A program made the translations under genes and the position numbers. The notes under the pieces were generated by a model, which ran no database searches, was not told where the DNA came from, and was given only the letters and a program-made list of their open reading frames with translations. Shown here one piece after another: positions 54,135 to 64,000 of a stretch of DNA of 64,000 nucleotides. This DNA comes from Rhodosporidiobolus odoratus. Lineage: Eukaryota; Basidiomycota; Microbotryomycetes; Sporidiobolales; Sporidiobolaceae. Location of the stretch: the NCBI GenBank assembly GCA_034387635.1, contig JAOANU010000022.1, forward strand, positions 186,001 through 250,000. The letters run 5' to 3'. Numbering within the stretch: the stretch's first letter is position 1; the number at the start of each line of letters is the position of its first letter.

Positions 54135-56307
54135 ATGGGTTGCGGACAGTCAGTCGATGCCGAATCTGCGGCTCAGAACAGTCGAAACGCTCAGATAGAG
54201 GCAGAGTTGAAGAAGGCAAGAGCAGACGAAGCGTACGTTCACCATATCCTCCTTTCGATACAGGTCAGGCTATCGTGCGGGCCGAATGACAGTGCGTGAG
54301 CGGCAGGCAGCGTGACCCTCACTTGGGTCGGACATGGAAGAATTGCCTCAACGTCGGGAGGAACAGGGGTCGCCCGTCCCCAGGCCTTACTGACTCTCCC
54401 CGGTACTTTCCCGCAGACAAACGGTCAAGTGTTTGATGCTGGGAGCTGGAGAGAGCGGAAAGGTACGTTCTCTTTGCCGGCTTAGATTTTTCCCTCTTGA
54501 TCAATCTCTAAGCTTTTCCTCGGGTCTGCAGTCAACGCTCGTCAAGCAAATGCGACTGATGTACGGTCTCTCCGTACCTCGCTGCGCCATTCAGTCTCGC
54601 TGATGTGCTGTTACGTCTGCAGGTATGCGAATCCTTACTCGCGGGAAGAGCGGGCCCAATACAAGGAAATCGTTTTCCAGAATGCCGTACAATCGATGCA
54701 GGTGCGCTAGGTCTTCCACGATCGCGCCTTCTGTGGCTCACGTGCGAACGTACACAGGCCGTCCTCCGCGGTGCCGAAATCGTCCGTATCGCCCTCCCTC
54801 AATCCCTCTTCGTCACGACCGACTTTATTGTGAACCTCGACGCCGAGAACGCGTCAGATCCGTCGACCAGCGATATTGACCCCAAGGTTCGGGATGCGTT
54901 GATGCAACTTTGGTCGGCGAGGGAGATCAAGCAGATTGTGATGAGGAGCTCGAGTTTCCAGCTTAATGGTGCGCTAGTCGCCCTCTCCCCTCTGCTACGC
55001 ACTTTGATACTGATAAGCCGCACGCCGCACGCAGACTCTGCGGAATAGTAAGCCCTTTCGCCTAGATGGGGCTTCCTGTCTTCCTCACCTGTTCTAGGCC
55101 GTTAAGGGCCGCATTGCGCCGTTCCGAGCTGAAACGTGTTCCCACAGCTTCTTCGACGCCATGCCTCGTCTCGGCGCACCCGGCTACATGCCCGATGATC
55201 AAGACATCCTGCGAACGCGTGTTCGTTCGGTTGGAATCGTCGAAGAGGTGTTCGCGGTCAACGGGACTAAGTTACGAGTTTTCGACGTAGGAGGACAACG
55301 GAGTGAGAGGAAGAAGTGGTGCGTCTGCTTTTTCACTTTCGATTGACTTCCCTCTCCCTCCTCCTCTTCCGCTCGTACCCGCGTCTCCCTTCCCTGCCTG
55401 TTAATTGTACATGAAAGGATCGTTCCGTGTGAGCCGCGCGGATTCCATCGATCATACTCACGAGTTGCTCTCGTTCGCCTGCAGGATCCACTGCTTCGAA
55501 AACGTCAACGTCCTAGTCTTCCTCGTCGCGGTCTCCGAATACGACCAAAACTTGTTCGAAGACGAGAGCGTCAACCGATTAGCCGAGGCAACTATGTTGT
55601 GGGAGAGTATCTCAACATCGAGATGGTTCGAGAAGACGGCGTTCGTATTGCTGTGAGTCTCTCTCTCTTTCCACCTCTAGTCGGGTTATTGTCGGCCCTG
55701 CTGTGGAGCTAATGATTTTCCCCTTACCCCCTCCCCCGGCCTCTCTCCACCATTCGATACTCTACAGGCTGAACAAGACCGACCTATTCACGCGTGGGTC
55801 TTTGCTTTCTTGTGTCTTGAATAACGAGGAGAAGAGGCGTCACTGACAACCTCATCCCCTCGTTCCTTCTGTGCCATATTGCCCTTCGACGCATCTCTCA
55901 CTCCTTGCGCTTCGCTTCGCTCGACTCCAATCTCTTCTCTCGCTACTTCCCTCACGCAACAACAGGAAAAATTCTTGGCGAAGGGCCCCCTCTACGCGAC
56001 TGCTTCCCTGAATATACGGGCGCACCCGGCAATGTGGAAGAGGCGAAGAAGTTCATGCAAGCGAGGTTCATGGCGCTGAACAAAAAGCGGGATCGAGGTT
56101 TATATGCTCACCACACCTGCGTATGTCCCCTCTTTCTTCCTTTCCTACCTGATTCGCTTTCAGCCGTCAGGCGAGTCCGCTATGTGTACTGACGACCACA
56201 ATCGCACCTGCTACTAGGCCACCGACACGCAACAATCTAGAATCGTCATTGCTGCCATGATGGACACTGTCTTGACTCGCTTGCTCTCCGACGTCGGGCT
56301 GCTATAG
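54135..56307 (+). CDS. Heterotrimeric G-protein alpha subunit (intact copy)
   Basis: GTPase that couples seven-helix receptors to effectors such as adenylate cyclase or MAPK cascades. MGCGQS gives sites for myristoylation (Gly2) and palmitoylation (Cys3). P-loop GAGESGKST is split between exons 2 (54417-54462) and 3 (54532-54560). Then QMRLMYANPYSREERAQYKE and the helical domain. Switch I is RTRVRSVGIVEE, switch II FDVGGQRSERKKW, then HCFENVNVLVFLVAVSEYDQ, NKTDLF, and YAHHTCATDTQQSRIV. The C terminus is LLSDVGLL, without the Cys that pertussis toxin modifies in Gi. In switch I, Ser-Val occupies the position of the usual Thr-Thr, so the Mg-coordinating Thr is Ser. About nine exons; exon 1 54135-54232. 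Fungal subgroup not assigned. Confidence 0.9.
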
Positions 56308-56514
56308 GCGCTCCCCTTCTCGTTACGCACTCCGTCATCGTTCATACCCTCCCCGCTCTTCCTGGTTATACCCAGCAGTACCGATCACCGCGTGACTCCT
56401 CCGCCCTCTCTTGCCCGCTTCTCTTCGTCCCTCGTTCCGAGTCCCTCCTCGTTCGCTTACCCTTGTCACACCATCTCAGTGGTGATGTTCGACCATCCAC
56501 CGCCGCTTTCTTTG

Positions 56515-57564
56515 TCATATTCTGCGTTCAGGTTGCCTTCGTATCGGGTTTGTGTCTAGCTTGGTTCCTTCGTAGTCGTTTTCCGTCGTTCTGTGCTTTC
56601 TGTTTGCAGTTTTGTTGCACACGAGCACGACAGTTCTACTTCCCTTTGGACTCAGCACCGGGCCCGTTTGCTCATGCTTAAATGCGGATGCCGCTTGGCT
56701 TGACGAGGACGCAGGCATGCTGCTCGCTCTCAAGTTCCCTGCCGCGTGTCGCGCGTCAATTGCGCTACACTGCGGCAGCAAAAGAGAGCCCACTTGGCCA
56801 ATTTGGCGGGACAGGGTCAGCACAGCTTCGCAAGCCCGCCCACTAGGGTCAATCGGGTTGAGAAGGCCACGGAAATTTACATGTTGTTCTGCTCCGCAAA
56901 TGACGATGCCTCGGTTCCACCTACTCCTCTCTGACATCTCGTAGATGGCGCCCTGACGAAGGCTGAGGTGATGACTTCGTGCGTGGTTGCCGAGAGAACG
57001 CTGCAATGGTGGCGGAAAGAATGTTAAGAAGACTTGTCAGTTTGCTGTTACCACAGGAAGGCAAACACGGAGAATGTACCAGCACCAAGTCGGTGTTGTG
57101 CCGACTACGTTGCCCGCCCTTGTCGTGTCCCGGAGACCTTGATCTGTTGCGGCCCTCTCCTCGCCTGTCATCGCGTTGGCGGTAGCTTCTCGAGTCGTCC
57201 TTCTCGGTGGCAGCGTATCTCTGAGCGTTGGGCAGATACCACCATCAGTATAGTCTGATCAATTTTCAAGTATGAGGTCTGAGAGCTCAGCTCACGGCGT
57301 TCCTGCGCTCTCTGCGGTCCTCTAGATACTCGCCATAAAAGTGTCGGATGAGGGCAAGCTCGTCGGGCTCGCTACCGGGTGGAGCTGTTTCTCAGGGAGG
57401 CTGCATGTCAGGAACACTATCAGGTCACACTTCTGTCAACCCTCCAACATGGCTTCTTTATCCTCGGCTTCCGTTTGTCGGAGCAGTTTCGTCTTCAATT
57501 CGTACGCGTCTTCGAAGAAGAGGACATAGTCTCTGGGAAGGCGGCGCGAGACGGTAGTGTCCAT
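56515..57564 (-). CDS. MGxxxS family member F (N-terminally short copy next to E)
   Basis: Unknown function. Exons 57564-57441, 57384-57296, 57220-57080, 57000-56515 join in phase (1,0,0) to 279 residues. Starts MDTTVSRRLPRDYVLFFEDA, so the myristoylated first exon and most of the core present in B, C and E are missing. Exon 2 is APPGSEPDELALIRHFYGEY, matching the PP...F(Y/F) exon of C and E. Exon 3 is the RS/RD module (RQRDDRRGEGRNRSRSP). Exon 4 begins with the cap RSLGNHARSHHLSLRQ and runs on for about 140 residues past the point where C and E stop, with no recognisable domain. It may be a 5'-truncated tandem duplicate that gained a start, or another splice end may apply. It converges with the intact G-alpha gene. 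Confidence 0.5.
56858..56868 (+). promoter_or_regulatory. TTGAGAAGGYC motif, site 6
   Basis: Exact match (TTGAGAAGGCC); inside the extended last exon of copy F if that model is right. Confidence 0.25.
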
Positions 57565-57816
57565 GTGGCGGGAGGGAGGCAATGCCACGCAGAGAGCCGC
57601 GCGAAGCGCGAGGGAGGAAGAACTATCAAAGCCAAAGTCAGGTGAGGCTCCGCGGAGGAGGCGACAACAGGTCTGTGGTTTGGTTTGACAGCCCTGGCTC
57701 GCTCTGCCTGTCCTGTCACGCCTGCTGATCTGAATGAACTACTGTGTAAGGGAGCCGTGGAGCCGGCTAAGTCGCGAGTACCCGTCAGCAGCGAGCCCGA
57801 AATACTCACAAGAAGA

Positions 57817-57827
57817 TTGAGAAGGTC
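57817..57827 (+). promoter_or_regulatory. TTGAGAAGGYC motif, site 7
   Basis: Exact match between copies E and F, about 253 bp upstream of the putative F start. Confidence 0.3.
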
Positions 57828-57893
57828 ATAATGCGTGCTGTGTTCGCTACAGCTACGCCAATACTGTCCAAGCTGCTGCTTAGCTCTGACTCG

Positions 57894-58954
57894 TCACCTG
57901 TAGATGACCATCTGACGGAGACTGAAATGCCGGGTTCCCGCTCGCTGATGAGGAAGGGAACGCTGTGACTGTTCAAGCATAAAGAAAAGTGCCGTAGTTA
58001 TTAGTTTAGTGTGTCCAAGGGCACAAACTAAGGGAGCCGCATTTGTAGGTACGCACCACTTCAGCACGCCGTGCTTCGTTGTGCAGGAAAGCATCGTATA
58101 GGTGCTGGATACCTCCAAAATAGAATTCGGTTCGAGCACGTGCGGGATTGTTGAGTGGAGGCTGCAGTTTCAGGCTGTCAGTAAGGATGTACTGACAGTG
58201 CGGGGACCTCAAAAAGGTCACTGAAAGCGCACCGGTGGCTCCCTGTCTCTTGGTTGCTGGAGAACTGTCTCTTGCAGTAACTGCATAAAGCTGGATCCGA
58301 CCTTGTATCTCGTTGTGTTCTCGCAAGAGCACTTCTTAGCACGATCAATCGACGTCCACAAGCTCCATTCGCTGTCCACAAATCTCATGGCTTCGTTGTA
58401 CCACATATTGGTTGGCCAGGCGCCTCGGGGAGGAGGAAGATCCCGAAGCTGATGGAGGATATGACGGATGAACCCCTTGGAGAGATAACAGGCCACAAGG
58501 ACGGGCTCGAGGTCGGTGTCCTGGAGGTCCTTTGAGCCGGTAAACAGAGTCAACGGACTTGCGAAGCTGAAAAGTAAGTCTCATCACTCACAAGGTCTGC
58601 AATAGAGTGTATAGCGTTATCAGGTGACCAGATTTCGCTGTCTCTGTCGTAGCGTCCAGACCTGTACGAGTACTGGGCCCTCTGCATACGGGCCTCCTTG
58701 GGTATGCGCTCTGGGACCCGCCCCAGGATTCGCCGGTAAGCTCCAGCTGCCTCTCCCCTGTCCGCTTGTTGCAAGTCCGCCTGCCAGACCTCTTCAAGGG
58801 CCTTCCTGATCGGCTGGACATAGGCGTCGATGTGATGCGATTCAGCGGGCTGCCCGGTTTCAGGGGTTTGAGCGAGCATCTTGATCCGGAAGGCGTCGAC
58901 GGCGAGGGCAATGATGCTGGGGTCGCTCGAGACTTGTGAGCTAGCGGCACCCAT
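57894..58954 (-). CDS. MGxxxS family member E
   Basis: Unknown function. Exons 58954-58592, 58529-58233, 58161-58057, 57968-57894, all introns phase 0; 279 residues. Starts MGAASSQVSSDP (Gly2, Ser6), closest to copy C (MGAAYSSSVPDDP). Exon 1 ends IHSIADL. Exon 2 has VLVACYLSKGF, the core FVDSEWSLW and RYKVGSSFMQLL. Exon 3 is PPLNNPARARTEFYFGGIQH. The last exon is the cap SQRSLPHQRAGTRHFSLRQ followed by MVIYR. The RS module of C and F is absent. Intron 1 must use the aag acceptor at 58532-58530; the nearer ttttcag acceptor would break the frame, so some transcripts may be non-productive. A near-match of the TTGAGAAGGYC motif (59375-59385) lies 421 bp upstream, almost the same distance as at copy B. 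Confidence 0.7.
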
Positions 58955-59770
58955 AGTGATCAGACTTGGTGGCGTGAAGGGGGCAGAAGTCAGGTCAAGG
59001 TCGGAGGAAAGAAAGGGAGAAGCGTTGCGGCCCAGCGTTGGGGGCTAGCGCTGAATCTCCGCGGCGATGGATCTATAATCGGGTCGCAACGTGCGGGGAA
59101 GGGAGCGAGCGACACTTAGGAGACGCCGGAAAGTCAGCGGTTAAGAAGTCAGCGGATGAGAAGTCAGCGGATGAGAAGTCAGCGGATGAGAAGTCAGCAT
59201 CAGCCCCAAAAGCACTCGTCCTCCGCGGCCAACTGCTCACTCGCTGCCCACGCTTTAGCGCGATCCTCCGCGCAAACGGGACGGGCCGTGACGTCGACAG
59301 TGAGTCGCTTCGGGTCAGAGATACCCTGGTAGCCAAACCGGTAAGTTCGGCGAATGTGAGGATTTGAGCGTGGACTGAGAAGGCCGCACCTACAAAAATG
59401 CCGTATGCGCTTGCTCGCGAGGTGGACAGCGTATGCGAATTGCTCTGAACCTAGCCTGTAGCGTAAGACGTGGGGATCCGGGCGCGCCTTGACTGAAACG
59501 AGAGGGAAAGCGGTTCAAAGTCAGCAGCTGCAGAGGAGAAGAATACGTGGGTCAGCCGAGCGGTATAGGCGAGAATACCGCGAACAGCTGCCAGACAGCC
59601 ACCTGCATAATGACGATGTGCGCGTGCTTCGAGCGCCTGCAGGTGCTGAGACGCGAGATCGTACAGCTCGGAAGACAGGGGGCGACGAAACGGAAGCGCT
59701 GGCAAGAGGCCAGTCTGACCTAATTAGAATGCGCATCCCACTACTTGCATGACAACCTAAGACGCTATAC
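58955..59770. other. Intergenic region upstream of copy E
   Basis: 816 bp with a 15-bp tandem repeat (59131-59205) and a one-mismatch TTGAGAAGGYC site (59375-59385). The open frames across the repeat (DEKSA repeats on plus, ADFSS repeats on minus) arise from the repeat unit being a multiple of three; no gene supported. Confidence 0.35.
59131..59205 (+). repeat. 15-bp tandem repeat, five units
   Basis: Unit aagtcagcggatgag: one variant unit (59131-59145), three identical units (59146-59190) and a partial last unit (59191-59205). It lies 177 bp upstream of the start of copy E. Confidence 0.9.
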
Positions 59771-62700
59771 CTATTGCTTGCTCTTGTGGGCGTCCTCGAC
59801 CTGCAACAAAAACCGGATGAACTCCATGCCTCTTCGAGGAATACTTGTCGGCTCAAGTCCTGCAGTAGACTGCTGAGGTGATACATTGTGAGGTGCCGAA
59901 GGTGTTGAGGTGGTGTGAAGAGGGGGAGGAGGGCGGAGAAGGACGGCGGAGAAGATGATGGCTGCGGGTTGAGGCGAGGTATATTGTCAGCCTTGACTGC
60001 AGTGACCAAGAATGTCCACAACGAAGTAGCAACAAAGACTGCGCTAACAACGTAGATGTACCTAGTCGAGTCTCTCGCCGTGCAGCCTTCTCAGCCCCTC
60101 CTTCCTTTTCCCCCTCAGCCTTCAGCAAGACTCGCAGGAAGGCGAGAATGTAGAGCAGCATGTTGGCTTGCTGAGGAGATCCAGACATCTTAATTAGCGT
60201 TGTCGCTGCTGATAGAGGCTTAGCCAGGCCTGGGGCCTGAGGGCAGCGACCTAGAGACGAAAAGAAAGGAAGGTAGCAGAGGGAACGTAAAACGCACAGC
60301 TTCCGGCATCTCCCTCACGACGTCATATGCCTCTTCCCTTCCGGTTACCGTGAGCGCAGACCAGTACAAGTCAAACGGCACAACCGGCTCAGTCAGGCTG
60401 TCGAGCAATTTGAAGGCTGTGGCAGCGACAGCATGAAGTCCGGCGCAGCGAGCTGAGCTCTGGTCGTCATTCTCCTCGAGATCCTCCACGACCGGAGCTG
60501 AGGGAGGATTCGAATAGGTGGTAAGTGGCGGGGAAGAGAGTGAGATGGATCCGATGTCGCCTCCACCTTCCTCAGCTCCTTCCACGTCGAAGGGTCGTTC
60601 AAGCTCCAGGTGCTGCAGAGCTGTCGTGGCGTCGTGGAGGTGGTGCTGATCGGACGAGAGCGCGTGCGAGAGAGTCGGTCGAGCTCGTATAGCTGGCGGC
60701 GGGAGCAAGTGATCGACGAGGAAGTCGGATCCCTGTGCGATGGTACCAGGCGATGTATGAGCAGTCTGTACCAGATTGCGTATGGGCGCAGCGTAGGCGG
60801 ACTAGACAGACGAAGAGTGGTGGTCTCACCGTAACCAAGCAATCTCCAACCATCCTGACCAGCTCCTCCTCTCCTTCCAGCTCAAACAGCCTCGGAACCC
60901 CCACTCCTTGGTTGTCCGCCAAGAATGCAACAAGTCGATGCAGAACCTGCGGAACGCTCGTCTTGCCGTCCTCCTCCACTTCACCGCTCTGGCTGCTTTC
61001 GCTCAAAGCTTTCCTGTCCTCGAGCGAAAGGGACCGAGAAGGTTGGTGTAGACGAACGAGTTGGTCCAACGTGGCGCGGAAGACCGTCGGAATCCATTCT
61101 GCGCCTCTCCTGCCTTCTACTGCACCTTCAGGACCTGCCGACGTCAAGCCTGGACAAGAGACCGAAAGGAAAAGGTCCTTCCGCCCTTCTCCCTGTCCCA
61201 GCTTGATAACAAGTAGCGCATCGAGGGCGAGCGCCTTACTCTCACCCGAGCCGATCTCAGCGTCGCTGCTGTTGTGAGACGGAAAGGTGAGAGTAGCGGC
61301 TGACGGCGAGGTTGTCAAGTTGACTCGGGCTGTGAGGGTGATGGTACTTCGCTCGTTCGGTCGGAGAACGCCTGAGGAAGGGAAGGCGGAGAGCCAGGAG
61401 GAGGGTGGTGGGGTTTCATCGGCGGAAGAGGGCAGAGTCTTTACGGAAGTTGGGAGGAAGGACCAGGGAACGATCGTCTGCGTGCCAGGAGAGCCGGATT
61501 CAGGTCAACTAATAAGAGGGTAGCGGGACGATTGGCAAGAGTACACGCACCGATCCTTCATGGACAAGCTCTACCGTTTCCTCGGTTGGCGTGTCGTATT
61601 TCAAGCTTCGGCTAAACTCGACAGATGGACCCGGAGAGAGTTTAACGGAAGGCTGCGTAGCTGGGTCGTATCTCTCCACTGAACGGGTGCGGGGGCGCCG
61701 GGAGGGAGAGGTCAAAGGTAATGCGAAAGACTGATCAGCTCAAAAGTATCTTTGGCACGACGGGAGATTGAGCGTACCTTCTTCTCGTAACTCCTGCACA
61801 AGCTCTTTTCGACGTTGCGCGTCGATTGAGTAGACCTATTTTTGCGCGCGGTAATGGTCGGCTGTCAGGAAGGCCGGAATTCCCCCGGGAAAGGGTGCTT
61901 ACCGGTAACCCCAAAACCGCACTAACGGGCTTATGATCGCTCATCGTTACCTCTCCACAGCTCTCGTAGCTCTCGCAGACCACCGCGCCCCGATCTGCAT
62001 CTTTCCTACGAGAGAGCCAGAGGATTCGGTCTGTCCAGGAGGGCGTGCGATGTTTTTCCCTGCTCGCGAGGGAGAATCAGCAGGTGCGAGGCGAAGGAGA
62101 AGCGCGAGGCAAGGGAGCGGGAGAGAAGGATACGAACGAGGTATCATAAGTATTCAAGGTGCCTACATCGAACTTGAACGTCGGCGGGAAGGCGAGCGGG
62201 GCTTCAGAGAATCGGGAGAGGGCGAAAATCGGATCTTGGGATTGCAACAGCTTCAGCTGCGAGGGAAGGAGAGGAGACATCGATGAGCGAGACTGGCCAA
62301 AGTGGAAGGGACCACCGAGAGATCTCGTCCAAGGAAGGAGAAGCGACGAGAAACGCAGAAACGAACCTGATCAAATCGCTGTAGCAACCCCCATTCCTGC
62401 TCTCCAACTAGCTGGTCTACATCAGGGCGAGACAAGTCGAGGCGATACTGCACAATTTGGCCGACCGATCAGCAATACCGCAGGAAGCGCAGAGACCGGC
62501 ACGACGAAGGAAGGCGAAGATAACTGCGCAACGCACGTTCAAATCGCCCATCCAGACTACAGCCTCACTATCCCAGATCGACCAGCCCTCTCCTACCCCT
62601 CCTCTTCGAGCTCGTTCTCGTATAGGCTGCAAGCTCGGCGTCCACTGCTCGTCCGTTTTGTCCTCCTTAGCAAACCGCAACGATCCGGCAGTTTGTGCGA

Positions 62701-63972
62701 GTTGAGCAGTGCGCTGAGAGGTGTTTTGGGTAAAGGCCGCAAGATGGGAGTTGAGGAAGGTCAAAGGAGTGTCTTGGTACCTATCAGGCGAGATTCGAGC
62801 AGGTCGAGGGAGGGGAAAAACCCAAAGGAAGGACGGAGGGAAGCAGCGGGTGAGCCCAAAGATAGAAGCGATGGAAGACAGGCGACAGAATCGAGGGGGA
62901 GAGAAGGAGAGGCCGATCGTCGAACTCGCCTCAACCGAATCCCGACGCAGCCCTTATTCGCGACCCAACCACCCATCAAGCCCGTTGCGAGGCTTGCTGA
63001 AGACACATCGCTGATGAAAGGTTTGACGTCTGTTCGGGCGTAGAGGAGAATGAGAGTGCCGGACAGCTGTCGAGAGTGGATCTGCGCGCGCAAACGAGGG
63101 ATTGCAGAGGATGGAGAGGACAATCGACGGAATGGGTTGCGTGAGAGAACAACGGTGCCATGAACGAGACAGTGTCAGCGAGTCCAGGTGCTGCGATTCG
63201 CTCAATCGGGAAGATCGGAGGGGAAAACGGAAATAGGGGAGAGAGCGGCAGCGGAAAGAAAGGTGCACCTTCTCATACTGCGTCTTTTTCCCTGCTTCAT
63301 TCAAACCCTCCTCAATGATCTTCCTCCAGGCATCCTCCCGATAGGGCGTGTACCTGACCAGCGCATCTGCCGTAAGATCGAACTCTTGAAAGCTGAAGAC
63401 GAGCAGTTCAGCGATGCTCGCGAGTGCAGAGTCGAGCCAAGGTTGTATACCGGACAGCGCTCGAGGCTGTTTATCGTTGACGTTAAAGGTACTGCACCAG
63501 GCCCTGCGATTTTCGGGGTAAGGGCAAGCAGATGCGGGTCGTGAAGGAAAGTGGAATGGGAAAAGGCGCGGACCGGATTTCCTTCTTTAGCAGGAACTCG
63601 TCCTCCTTCTCCTGAAGCCTGTTCTCGATCCATTCTTGTATGAGAAGCTGCACCTCGGCGTGCAATCCCGTCTCATCGTCGTCTCGTGGATCTTCATTCA
63701 AGGCTTCCGACCCCGAGAAGGCTCCGTGAAATATTGGCGAGGTCGGGGAGAAAGAGATGCTCGATAGTGAACGTCTACTGCCTGTTTGCGGAGAAGGCTG
63801 AGCGTGGAAGAGCTTACAAGGCGGTTGCGATCTGCGTAAGAGGTGGGGAGGAAGACGAGGAGAAGAAAGACGAACCGGCGGACCGTCGAGCTGGTGCGGA
63901 CGATTCAGTTGCTGTACTAGGCTGACTACCAGATGACCAGCTGCTGATCCATTTCGACAGCGACTCGGTCAT
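59771..63972 (-). CDS. Inositol polyphosphate 5-phosphatase with RhoGAP-like tail (OCRL/INPP5B type)
   Basis: Removes the 5-phosphate from phosphoinositides on endosomal/Golgi membranes. Starts MTESLSKWISSWSSGSQ (ATG 63972), with an N-terminal helical region (LHAEVQLLIQEWIENRL). The catalytic domain follows: STFNVNDKQP, LVFSFQEFDL, GGWVANKGCVGIRLR, TFLNSHLAAF, VVWMGDLNVR and, near the end, MSDHKPVSAV. After an ASH-like middle part (RRGAEWIPTVFRATLDQLVR, LADNQGVGVPRLFELEGEEE) comes a RhoGAP-like fold (AVAATAFKLLDSLTEPVVPF, LLYILAFLRVLLKAEG), as in OCRL. It ends RRGMEFIRFLLQVEDAHKSK with TAG at 59773-59771. About twelve exons; internal boundaries not all fixed. The arginine finger typical of active RhoGAPs was not seen, as in OCRL itself, so the tail is likely a binding domain. 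Confidence 0.85.
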
Positions 63973-64000
63973 GTCGAGATGAGGAGGCGGAATTAAGTGG

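Noticed and set aside
1..64000. CRISPR arrays, bacterial operons, phage or viral genes
   Set aside because: None seen; gene structure is eukaryotic with spliceosomal introns throughout, and the only mobile element recognised is the LINE.

Overview
The window reads as nuclear DNA of a basidiomycete fungus, probably an intron-rich, GC-rich red yeast of the Pucciniomycotina/Microbotryomycetes type. The evidence is that most genes have 3 to 10 exons with short (about 50-100 nt) introns of gtgcgt/gtaagt...cag form, several exons are under 20 nt, pyrimidine-rich leaders precede starts, and the recognisable proteins are all eukaryotic housekeeping or signalling families. The taxon is an inference; no rRNA or tRNA gene is present to confirm it.

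Layout. 0-7.5 kb: start of a lineage-specific gene (copy A), then a 6 kb non-LTR (LINE) retrotransposon on the minus strand, then a decayed copy of the 5' end of the p-aminobenzoate synthase gene. 9-20.4 kb: metabolic genes: secreted GH105 hydrolase, bifunctional PABA synthase, a divergently transcribed tryptophan-synthase-like gene whose beta domain has lost its PLP lysine, and a zeta-crystallin-type quinone oxidoreductase with two in-frame starts. 20.8-31.9 kb: copy B, splicing factor Spp2, a fragment of a GDSL esterase, copy C, a small unknown gene, the P-body protein Scd6/LSM14 and another small unknown gene. 32-36 kb: a poorly conserved multi-exon gene. 36-51 kb: a membrane-anchored disordered protein, eIF5, a CaM-kinase, an APC/C-type E2 (UBE2C), copy D, and the ribosome-collision E3 ligase Hel2/ZNF598. 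51.8-64 kb: two tandem G-protein alpha subunits (the first decayed), copies F and E, a 15-bp tandem repeat and an OCRL-type inositol 5-phosphatase.

The most interesting signal is a previously unnamed (to me) paralogous gene family with six members here (A at 0.5, B at 21, C at 25.6, D at 46.8, F at 57 and E at 58 kb). Four members begin with a canonical N-myristoylation signal (MG then Ser at position 6). They share a helical Trp-rich core, mostly phase-0 introns, an optional RS/RD-rich exon and, in four members, a short conserved C-terminal exon (SL..H....H....RQ...Y). Reading frames close exactly in B, C, D, E and F, so these look like real genes. They interleave with conserved single-copy genes and with the (also MGxxxS) G-alpha pair. 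An 11-bp motif, TTGAGAAGGYC, recurs seven times in the stretches around them.

Gene models were built by eye from splice consensus and protein similarity recalled from memory; no alignment or database search was run.
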